From Bin5 sp965116395 (lineage in GTDB: Bacteria > Chloroflexota > Anaerolineae > Caldilineales > Caldilineaceae): 64,000 nt of DNA. The notes under the pieces are model-generated. The model saw only the letters and a list, made by a program, of their open reading frames with translations, was not told the origin of the DNA and did not search any database. The position numbers and the translations under genes were made by a program. Positions 17,861 to 24,715 of this stretch are shown one piece after another (within the stretch, counting starts at the first letter, position 1; each line of letters opens with the position of its first letter). The stretch spans positions 5,084,001 through 5,148,000 of the forward strand of contig OZ220684.1 in NCBI GenBank assembly GCA_965116395.1. Direction: 5' to 3'.

Positions 17861-18000
17861 TCTTTCTGACAGCTGTTTTGGTCCTCTTATGGCTCCTGAT
17901 AGGTGGTTACCTCATTTACATGCTCACACGACAACGTGCGCTGGAAAGGGAATTGCAGTCTCTGCAGGAAAGGTTGGAGGAAGAGGAGCCAAGGGAGTAG
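17857..18000 (+). CDS. ccmD: CcmD-like 47-residue membrane protein
   Basis: A short gene starting with GTG at 17857, overlapping the ccmC stop (GTGA), and ending TAG at 17998-18000. It encodes VIFLTAVLVLLWLLIGGYLI, a single membrane helix, followed by YMLTRQRALEREL and an acidic coiled tail. This is the classic CcmD layout: one helix and a charged cytoplasmic tail of about 45-60 residues. CcmD stabilises the CcmABC-CcmE complex. Position, overlap and topology support the call; the sequence itself is poorly conserved in the family. Confidence 0.8.
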   Translation: MIFLTAVLVLLWLLIGGYLIYMLTRQRALERELQSLQERLEEEEPRE

Positions 18001-18134
18001 CTTCGCTGGTTTCGTAAGCTTCTTTACTTCCCGCGCTGATAGAGGCACATATACTGAAAGCAGAGAAGTCAATTCGTTTTCGTGAGTGCGAAAGCAGACA
18101 GCAGACCGCAAGAATTCGCGAACAGGTTGAGGCT

Positions 18135-19064
18135 ATGGCGCAAAACATTTCAAGTCCGGGAACCGTCCAAACCAGCAGTCCGTCAAGTCCTGTAGAACCG
18201 GCGCCAGTCAGGCGAAGCAGCACTTTTTTGCATTCGCTCGCTTTTGTCCTTGGTTTTGGTGCCGTCTTTACCTTGTTGGGTTCGGCTGCAGGTCTCTTAG
18301 GGCAGAGTCTGAATTCGTACTTGCCGCTTATACAGCGACTGGGCGCGATCCTCCTTACCATTTTCGGGTTGACTACAATTGGGCTGCTGGGCTGGATCGT
18401 AAATCGAGTACAGGGGAAGGAGAAGCTTGCTTCCAACCCTGCCATCGCAGCGCTGCTGGACATTTTGCGCTTTCTCAATGCGTTGATGTATACCGAGCGC
18501 AGAGTGACCGAACTGCACAAAGTGAAACGGGGTTGGGGCTATTTGAGCAGCGCGATGATGGGCGTCAGTTTCAGCGCAGGTTGGGTTCCATGTGTGGGAC
18601 CGATCCTGGCCAGTATTTTGTTTCTGGCAAGCGATAGCGCCACGGCCGTCCAGGGAGCTCTCCTCCTGGCGATCTACAGCTTGGGGCTCGGTTTGCCGTT
18701 CTTGATCACTGGCGCCGCTTTCAGCCAGGCGACGCAAATACTGCGCCGCCTCAATCGCCACGCCAATATAGTCAGCATCGTCAGCGGATTTTTCCTGCTC
18801 TATGTGGCCTGGCTGCTCTGGAGCGACCAGTTGACTTCGTTGACAACGCAGTTCGCGTTCCTGAACCAGTGGGTCTTTGTGTTGGAGGATGGTCTTTCGT
18901 CGTCGGTCGGCGTAAATGAGACCTTTGGCGCCGGTGCGTTGAGTGCGGCGCCTCTGGCCTTCATCGCCGGCATAATCAGCTTCATCAGTCCCTGTGTCCT
19001 GCCGCTCATCCCGGCCTATATCGGTTATTTGAGCGGGGCTGCGCTCTCCGGGAACCGGGCCTGA
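18135..19064 (+). CDS. ccdA: CcdA-type thiol:disulfide transporter with its first membrane segment at the C-terminus
   Basis: A 309-residue membrane protein of the CcdA/DsbD family, which carries electrons across the membrane for cytochrome c maturation. Normal CcdA starts with a helix holding SPCVLPL. Here the protein starts with what is normally helix 2 (HSLAFVLGFGAVFTLLG, residues 33-49), continues through the second cysteine helix (GWVPCVGPIL, Cys153) and later helices, and ends with ISFISPCVLPLIPAYIGYLS (Cys287), normally at the N-terminus. Both redox cysteines are retained. It follows ccmD by 134 bp and precedes tlpA by 6 bp. The family call is firm; the permuted order is directly visible. 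Confidence 0.85.
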   Translation: MAQNISSPGTVQTSSPSSPVEPAPVRRSSTFLHSLAFVLGFGAVFTLLGSAAGLLGQSLNSYLPLIQRLGAILLTIFGLTTIGLLGWIVNRVQGKEKLASNPAIAALLDILRFLNALMYTERRVTELHKVKRGWGYLSSAMMGVSFSAGWVPCVGPILASILFLASDSATAVQGALLLAIYSLGLGLPFLITGAAFSQATQILRRLNRHANIVSIVSGFFLLYVAWLLWSDQLTSLTTQFAFLNQWVFVLEDGLSSSVGVNETFGAGALSAAPLAFIAGIISFISPCVLPLIPAYIGYLSGAALSGNRA

Positions 19065-19070
19065 GAGCGA

Positions 19071-19676
19071 ATGGAAAGTGCAATGAAGCGCCTGACCGTT
19101 CAGACTCTTTTGTTCTTACTTGCCTTTGTTTTGTCCGCTTGTGCGGCGCCTTCAGCGGATAGTCGCTCGTCTGAAGAGTTTGTGCCTACGCCGCTTGAAG
19201 CGTTCCCGGAAGAACTGGGGGCCGGTTTTCCGGTTGCCGCTCGCGTCGAAGAAGGCGGTGCTGATGTTGGCGACACTGCGCCGAATTTCGCATTCTTCCT
19301 GGAAGATGGACGCGGCGCCGACCTGGCTTCATTGCAGGGCAAGCCGGTGGTACTCAATTTTTGGGCGACCTGGTGCGGCCCGTGCCGGGCCGAAATGCCG
19401 GAGTTGGTAGCACTACATGAAGGCGACCCCGATGTCGTCGTACTAGAGGTCAATGTTGGCGAAGATTTGGCTGCAGTGGAGGAGTTCGCGGCCGAATTTG
19501 GCATGAATATGGCGGTCGTTTTGGATCAAGAGGACACGCTGCGCCGCGCCTACGGCGTGCGTAACATGCCAACGACGGTCTTCATAAAAGCAGACGGCAC
19601 GATCGGTGCGCGCTGGCCCGGCATTCTCGTCGGCGAGCAGTTGAGCGATTTCGTCGAGCAGATCAGGACAGAGTGA
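19071..19676 (+). CDS. TlpA/ResA-like thioredoxin lipoprotein
   Basis: A 201-residue exported thiol-disulfide protein. The lipobox FVLSAC marks a lipoprotein signal peptide. The thioredoxin fold follows, with VVLNFWATWCGPCRAEMPEL (active site WCGPC) and cis-Pro in NMPTTVFI. Such proteins reduce apocytochrome CXXCH thiols with electrons from CcdA, whose gene ends 6 bp upstream. An alternative ATG at 19083 gives MKRLTVQ, a more typical signal peptide start with GGAAAG just before it. Confidence 0.88.
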   Translation: MESAMKRLTVQTLLFLLAFVLSACAAPSADSRSSEEFVPTPLEAFPEELGAGFPVAARVEEGGADVGDTAPNFAFFLEDGRGADLASLQGKPVVLNFWATWCGPCRAEMPELVALHEGDPDVVVLEVNVGEDLAAVEEFAAEFGMNMAVVLDQEDTLRRAYGVRNMPTTVFIKADGTIGARWPGILVGEQLSDFVEQIRTE

Positions 19677-19957
19677 GCGCTCATATGCAGGTGACGCTGT
19701 TTACCAAACAGAATTGTCAGCTCTGCGATGCCATCAAGTATGAACTGATGGATTTGCAGAGCGAATATGGCTTTACGCTGCGCGAGGAGTACGTAGAAGG
19801 CGATCAGGTTGCCCAGGATGACGAGCAGCACCTTGTTCCGACAGTGGATATTGAGGGCGCCGACGGGGCTACGATCCGTTTCGACTTTCCGGTCAAGCAG
19901 GCTGAACTGCGTCGGGCAATTCACGCCGAGATGAAACGCCAGTCGGGCTACCTCTGA
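19673..19957 (+). CDS. Glutaredoxin-like small thioredoxin-fold protein
   Basis: A 94-residue protein with a CQLC redox motif (Cys15, Cys18) in TLFTKQNCQLCDAIK, a VPTVDIEG segment carrying the expected cis-Pro, and no signal peptide. It belongs to the DUF836/glutaredoxin-like group. The GTG start overlaps the tlpA stop (GTGA); an ATG at 19685 is an alternative. Its position suggests cytoplasmic thiol chemistry linked to the maturation operon. Confidence 0.75.
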   Translation: MSAHMQVTLFTKQNCQLCDAIKYELMDLQSEYGFTLREEYVEGDQVAQDDEQHLVPTVDIEGADGATIRFDFPVKQAELRRAIHAEMKRQSGYL

Positions 19958-20625
19958 TGGGCCATTCGATTGATCAGGATGGAGGGGAGCCGGCGGAAGG
20001 ACGCGTCCAGGCAGAGGTCGCCCGCCGAGTCGACGGCGTTGTCATCTGGATTGCCAGGCATTGGTTGGCTCTCTTCAATGCGCTTGTCGCACTGTATCTA
20101 TTGTTGCCTTTCCTTGCCCCTGCGCTAGCAATGGCCGGACTGACCACTCCGGCATCCATTTTATATTCGGCCTACTCGGCGACCTGCCACCAACTGCCAG
20201 AGCGCAGCTATTTCCTCTTCGGGGAGCGGCCACTGTACAGCCTTTCGGCACTGGAATCGACCGGTTTGGAAGAAGGGCAGAGCTTCTTTCAGCGTCGCTC
20301 ATTCCGCGGCAACGAAGATGCCGGCTACAAGATAGCGGTCTGTCAGCGAGATGTGGCCATCTATGGTTCAGTCGTGGTGGCAGGCCTGCTTTTTGGCCTG
20401 CTGCGCGGGCGAAGCCGCTCAATCAGCCTGAAAATTTATCTACTCTTGTTGGTCCCGATGGCTTTTGACGGCCTCAGCCAGCTCTTTGGACTGCGCGAGA
20501 GCAACTGGTGGCTACGAACCGTGACCGGAGGGCTATTTGGGGGCGCCTCGGTCTGGCTGGCTTATCCGTATCTGGAAGCGGCGATGCGGGAGGTAGTGCA
20601 GTCGGAGGAAATGCGTTTAAAGTAA
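19957..20625 (+). CDS. DUF2085 membrane protein
   Basis: A 222-residue membrane protein with about four segments. DUF2085 signatures are present: SATCHQLPERSYFLFG, VCQRDVAIYGSVVVAGL, PMAFDGLSQLFGLRESNW and RTVTGGLFGG. The conserved Cys/His/Asp residues suggest a metal or redox site, but no function is established. It overlaps the upstream stop (TGATG), so it is the last gene of the maturation operon. Confidence 0.85.
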   Translation: MGHSIDQDGGEPAEGRVQAEVARRVDGVVIWIARHWLALFNALVALYLLLPFLAPALAMAGLTTPASILYSAYSATCHQLPERSYFLFGERPLYSLSALESTGLEEGQSFFQRRSFRGNEDAGYKIAVCQRDVAIYGSVVVAGLLFGLLRGRSRSISLKIYLLLLVPMAFDGLSQLFGLRESNWWLRTVTGGLFGGASVWLAYPYLEAAMREVVQSEEMRLK

Positions 20626-20639
20626 GGAATCGGTGGCTG

Positions 20640-21002
20640 TTAGGGGGGTTCGGAACGGTCTGGATCTCTACCGACGATGTTCTCCAGCAGTTCTACCAGC
20701 GGGGGGAAGTCTTCGACTATGACTTCCCAGAGCACTTTCAGACTCACGCGATCGTAGGCGTGAGCCAAACGGTTGCGCATTCCAATGATTTCACGCCACG
20801 CTATTTCTTCATGTTGCTCTTGCGTATTCTTGGAAACGCGTCTGGCCGCCTCTCCCACGATTTCCACTAATCTTTGCAGTGCAAGTTGCATTACGCGGTT
20901 GTTTGCAATTTCTTCCTGGCTAGTGTTCCCCAGTATTTCTATGGCTTCCTCAGCGTAGACCAGCATGTCCACGAGGCTGACTCGGTCATCTCGTTTGCTC
21001 AT
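20640..21002 (-). CDS. hepT: HepT-like toxin RNase (DUF86)
   Basis: A 120-residue HEPN protein. The catalytic and modification motif RX4HXY is visible as RNRLAHAY (Arg76, His81, Tyr83). It forms a type VII toxin-antitoxin pair with the MntA-like nucleotidyltransferase encoded just upstream on the same strand; in studied systems MntA adenylylates the HepT tyrosine to silence its RNase. The two genes overlap by 17 bp. It converges on the DUF2085 gene, 14 bp away. Confidence 0.88.
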   Translation of the reverse strand: MSKRDDRVSLVDMLVYAEEAIEILGNTSQEEIANNRVMQLALQRLVEIVGEAARRVSKNTQEQHEEIAWREIIGMRNRLAHAYDRVSLKVLWEVIVEDFPPLVELLENIVGRDPDRSEPP

Positions 21003-21324
21003 ACACTTCCTCTGCTGAACCGAGTATCTCCGCTCGAAGCAACCAATTTCGGTTATTCTCGATTCCCGAAAACGTATGCAGATCTACCTGTCTATTAAGA
21101 ATATCCGACAACTCGTCCTGAATAGTTATAAAAGCCAGTCCCACTCGAGCATCCGGCTCGAATTCAACGAGTACATCCACATCGCTATCGGGAGTGAAAT
21201 CGTCCCGCAGGACAGAGCCAAATATCGCCAGACGGCCGATTTTATTGCGCTTACAGAAGGCTGCGACCAAGTCAGCAGGGATTTCGATCCGTGCGTTTGT
21301 CATAGTTTTCATGCGATCAAACAC
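20986..21324 (-). CDS. mntA: MntA-like minimal nucleotidyltransferase antitoxin
   Basis: A protein of up to 112 residues with the nucleotidyltransferase motif GSVLRDDFTPDSDVDVLVEF, giving Gly36-Ser37 and the DxD pair Asp48/Asp50; a further acidic residue lies in NRQVDLHTF. This is the MNT domain that AMPylates HepT. The furthest start is GTG at 21324; ATG starts at 21312 and 21303 are equally possible and no ribosome-binding site decides. It precedes and overlaps hepT. Confidence 0.87.
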   Translation of the reverse strand: MFDRMKTMTNARIEIPADLVAAFCKRNKIGRLAIFGSVLRDDFTPDSDVDVLVEFEPDARVGLAFITIQDELSDILNRQVDLHTFSGIENNRNWLLRAEILGSAEEVYEQTR

Positions 21325-21415
21325 TATACAGAAGAGGACTACCGGGACCGGTAGTGGAGATTCGAGACTCGCTTAGCCCCTCCAACTTGCAAATGACTTT
21401 CACCCGTGCGTTCCC

Positions 21416-22366
21416 TTAATAGTTGGCAATCAATAGCTCGGTAATTGGCCCTCTCTTCGCCCCATTGCTGTTGATGCGGCGATTGGCGAGCACTTTGTGA
21501 ATGTTGTAGCCGGCATACAGTTCCTCGAAGAAATCGTCATTCGGGTTCTCGTTCTGGGGGTCGGAATTACTCAGCATCAGTTTTGCGCCTTCGCAACCTA
21601 GTTCCTGGTAAAAGAGCGCAAGTCTCCTCTGCTCTTCGTCGTTAAACGGGCTCTTGTAGAAGGAGTTAAAGTTTGCTGTCTTGCTGATCGGACGGTAGGG
21701 AGGATCCAGATAGACGAACGTCTTTTCGTCCACGAAACTCTTGCAGGCAGTGAAGTCTCCGAAGTGAATCTCAGCATTCCGGAGTGACTTCGAGACCGAT
21801 CGAAGATTGGCCTCGTCGCAGATTCTGGGGTTGCGATAGTTACCAAAGGGTACATTAAACTCGCCGCGGGAATTGACGCGATAGAGGCCGTTGAAACAGG
21901 TGCGGTTGAGAAAGATAAGGCGTGCAACGTGCAACGCCTCGTCCTGGACCGAGGCGGAGTAACCGCGATAAGAACGCCCCTGGTTGAACTTCAGTCTGGT
22001 TTCGTAGTAGAAGCTCTTGCGCCGTTCCTGGTCCAGTTCGCGATAATGACCCCTGATTTCATCCAGTCGTTCGATCAGACTCTCCACCTGCTGCTGGATT
22101 GTGCGGTAGGCGAGAACAAGATCCTCGTTCATATCGGAAATGAAGAACTCCCGGACCTTAAAGTCGTTTGCAATCAGGAAAAAGACGGCTCCGCCGCCGA
22201 TGAAGGGTTCGGCATACTTTGTCAGACTGCCCGCATCCAGTTCAGGGGGAAGGTGGCGCCCAATCTGACCCAGGAGTTGTCCCTTGCCGCCCGCCCATTT
22301 GAGAAAGGGTTTCGCCTTTGGCGCGCGCTCGCGCACAAAGGGGAAGTGCATTTGTTTTAGATACAT
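21416..22366 (-). CDS. Dam/DpnIIA-type N6-adenine DNA methyltransferase
   Basis: A 316-residue D12-class methylase. The AdoMet site is visible as FLKWAGGKGQL (21-31) and AEPFIGGGAVFF (52-63), and the catalytic motif is YLDPPY (DPPY at 221-224). Target-recognition features of the Dam/DpnM group appear in NRTCFNGLYRVN and GEFNVPFG, so GATC is the likely target. No restriction endonuclease is adjacent, so it seems an orphan, near a toxin-antitoxin pair transcribed in the same direction. Role could be mismatch repair marking, regulation or remnant of a restriction system. Confidence 0.88.
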   Translation of the reverse strand: MYLKQMHFPFVRERAPKAKPFLKWAGGKGQLLGQIGRHLPPELDAGSLTKYAEPFIGGGAVFFLIANDFKVREFFISDMNEDLVLAYRTIQQQVESLIERLDEIRGHYRELDQERRKSFYYETRLKFNQGRSYRGYSASVQDEALHVARLIFLNRTCFNGLYRVNSRGEFNVPFGNYRNPRICDEANLRSVSKSLRNAEIHFGDFTACKSFVDEKTFVYLDPPYRPISKTANFNSFYKSPFNDEEQRRLALFYQELGCEGAKLMLSNSDPQNENPNDDFFEELYAGYNIHKVLANRRINSNGAKRGPITELLIANY

Positions 22367-22461
22367 CCCAGACGTGCCTATATTGGTGATTGAATGATCC
22401 TGACGTTGTTTTCATTATCGCATAGCCGATCCGCCATATCAACCGCTTGGCGCGGCACGCT

Positions 22462-24627
22462 TCACGGTCTTACAGCTACCTCGTCGCTCATCACGCGACC
22501 CTCTTCGACCACCAGGGCGATTCCGCCGCCTTCGAGTTCGCCATCCGTCACATCGAAAAGGCTTCGATCGAGATCATTGATGGAGGCCTGCAGGCGATTA
22601 CCTGTGACTCGAAGGGCAAAGGTGTGGGTATCTCCGTTTTCCCAGGGGAAATCGGTCTCAGCCAGGACAGTGTCGCCGTCCAGCGCGCGCACGAGTTGCG
22701 CTACGCCGCGGCCGTCGTCCGCCCGCGTGAGAAGCAGCGCGTAATAGCGACGCATCCCTTGCACTCTGGCCGCGATGCCGGCTGCCTTGCACATATGCAG
22801 CGTCATGTCTGACTTGACTTCGTAGTCAACCCACTCGCGTGTACCGGTGATCAGGAGGCCGCGACCTCGGTTTTGGACAATGCGAAATGCCTCTGGCCAC
22901 CAATAGTCATAGCCGTCCACGCCGTTGACCCAGGCCCGTCTCCACATTTGAGGACCGGGTATCCAGGGCCTGGGCCGGTTGAAGGAAGATTCGGAGCGTG
23001 TGAAGGTGGTGTTGGGTTCGCCTTCCCAAGTGAGATAGTCCAGATAGACTTTTCCTCTGGTTCGTTCACTATTTTGAATCGCTACACCGATCTCGGCAAT
23101 CGGTTCATTTCCTTCTCCCTCAATGGACCAGCTGTACGTCTGTCTGGCCCCCGGCTCGAGCATTTTGGAGGGCCCTGTTTCAAGCTTCAATTGGTCGTCT
23201 TCCGCTTTGAAACGACGCAGAAACAGGCTCACTTCGACAGGGTTTTCGTTGCTGGCGTCGGCTTCCAGCTCTGCGGTTACTTTCTGCCCTGGGTAGAGCG
23301 AAGGAGAGGCCATCAGGCCGTATCCCCTTTGCTCGAAGTAAGCGGCGATCTCTTTGGAGGGAATGAAAGTTTGGGTTGCGGCCCGCGCGGGGCGCCCTGT
23401 GGCGACGCCGTCAAAGTGCAGCGCGAGACTGCGGCTGCCGGTCCGACTGTGGCCAGCCACATTTTCGAGCTCGAGAGTTCCGCGGCTGTCTACGTTTTCG
23501 TCGGCCATGAACCCTTGGACAGAGCCTGACAGTTCGAAGTGGTAGCGGGCTCCGCCCTTGGGCAGGTGCGGCGGCTCCTTCGCCAAGGCCCGCCCGACGT
23601 TGGCTACATGCAGTGTTTCGGTGACAGCGTCGGTGATGGCCCTACCGCCGTCGGCTGTTGGCAGATAAAGCCGGTCGGCCAAAGGCCCGCGGAAGTCCGG
23701 ACCGTCTTCGAGCCCAGCCAGCCCGTTCTTGATGCCCAATAGGCAACCGACATTGCCGGAATTGCAGTCAGTGTCCCAGCCGCTTGTGTTGACGATCATG
23801 AGAGATTTTTGGAAATCGTCATCGCCGTGCAGGAGTGAGTGGATGATAAGGGCGTGATTGGGCACCATGTGGCAGTTGCCGCCGAATTTGTCGTAGCCAA
23901 AGTTATCGGCGATCTGCTGCCGGGTTGCCCGCCAGTCGTCGCCATTGTGAGCGTGCCACTCCCGAATGCGCTCGATCATCGTTCGGATGAGCGAATCCGC
24001 TGGAATGACGGACAGGCCGATATCGATGAGCTTCTGGATATCCGATTCAACGAATGCCTGGGCCTCCATTGCAGCCAGAACCTGTGCGCCGTGAATGGCA
24101 ACGCCGTCGTGGGCGACGCTGGCAGCCCGCCGCGCGAGGTCGGCCGCCAGCTCGGGGTCGCCAGGCGCAACCATGGCCCAACCGTCGATGAAAATCTGGG
24201 CGCCAATTTGCTCGGCTACAACCTGGCCGTTCAACGCGGTCGAGCCGCTGCGGGGTGCAGGGATGCCCTCCTTCAGGCGCAGATAGGCGGTATGCTCGGT
24301 GGAGTTTCCCATGCCGCCCCACCAGAGGATAGTTCGCTCTTCGATAATGTAGTTCAGCCAACTCTGACCGATCTGCGCGGGCGTAATCTCTAGCTGGTTG
24401 CCGTAGTCTGGCAGGGCACGCAGGAATGTAAATGTGCCAGAAATGTCATCGTCGGTGACGATCAGCGGCACGTCCAGATGCTCATGGACGTAGTAGTTAA
24501 TTTCGCCGAACCTCTCGCTAAGCGCCTCGTAACTCCAGCCCTCGAAGGGCCGGCCCAGGTAGACGCCAATCAATTTGCCCAGCACGCCGGCGTAAACTCG
24601 GTCGGTGTAGTCGCTCTGAATACTCAT
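22462..24627 (-). CDS. ADP-ribosylglycohydrolase-family protein with beta-sandwich C-terminal domains
   Basis: A 721-residue protein. Residues 1-~340 are an ADP-ribosylglycohydrolase-type domain: YAGVLGKLIGVYLGRPFEG, the metal-binding DDDISGT, and the later NTSGWDTDCNSGNVG. The rest comprises two beta-rich domains, one like carbohydrate-binding modules (about 380-540) and one like the LamG/DUF1080 laminin-type sandwich at the end (GRGLLITGTREWVDYEVKSD). The domain set suggests an N- or O-glycoside as substrate rather than protein ADP-ribose, but this is inference. The ATG at 24627 has GGAG at a good distance; the frame is open 45 codons further upstream. No signal peptide is seen. Confidence 0.82.
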   Translation of the reverse strand: MSIQSDYTDRVYAGVLGKLIGVYLGRPFEGWSYEALSERFGEINYYVHEHLDVPLIVTDDDISGTFTFLRALPDYGNQLEITPAQIGQSWLNYIIEERTILWWGGMGNSTEHTAYLRLKEGIPAPRSGSTALNGQVVAEQIGAQIFIDGWAMVAPGDPELAADLARRAASVAHDGVAIHGAQVLAAMEAQAFVESDIQKLIDIGLSVIPADSLIRTMIERIREWHAHNGDDWRATRQQIADNFGYDKFGGNCHMVPNHALIIHSLLHGDDDFQKSLMIVNTSGWDTDCNSGNVGCLLGIKNGLAGLEDGPDFRGPLADRLYLPTADGGRAITDAVTETLHVANVGRALAKEPPHLPKGGARYHFELSGSVQGFMADENVDSRGTLELENVAGHSRTGSRSLALHFDGVATGRPARAATQTFIPSKEIAAYFEQRGYGLMASPSLYPGQKVTAELEADASNENPVEVSLFLRRFKAEDDQLKLETGPSKMLEPGARQTYSWSIEGEGNEPIAEIGVAIQNSERTRGKVYLDYLTWEGEPNTTFTRSESSFNRPRPWIPGPQMWRRAWVNGVDGYDYWWPEAFRIVQNRGRGLLITGTREWVDYEVKSDMTLHMCKAAGIAARVQGMRRYYALLLTRADDGRGVAQLVRALDGDTVLAETDFPWENGDTHTFALRVTGNRLQASINDLDRSLFDVTDGELEGGGIALVVEEGRVMSDEVAVRP

Positions 24628-24715
24628 GTGGCTGCTCCGTTTTCGATTTGTCTTTATGTCGGATTGAACGGCTTGCGAATGCCACAAGCCGCATTTCTGG
24701 TACCGCCGGCGTAAC

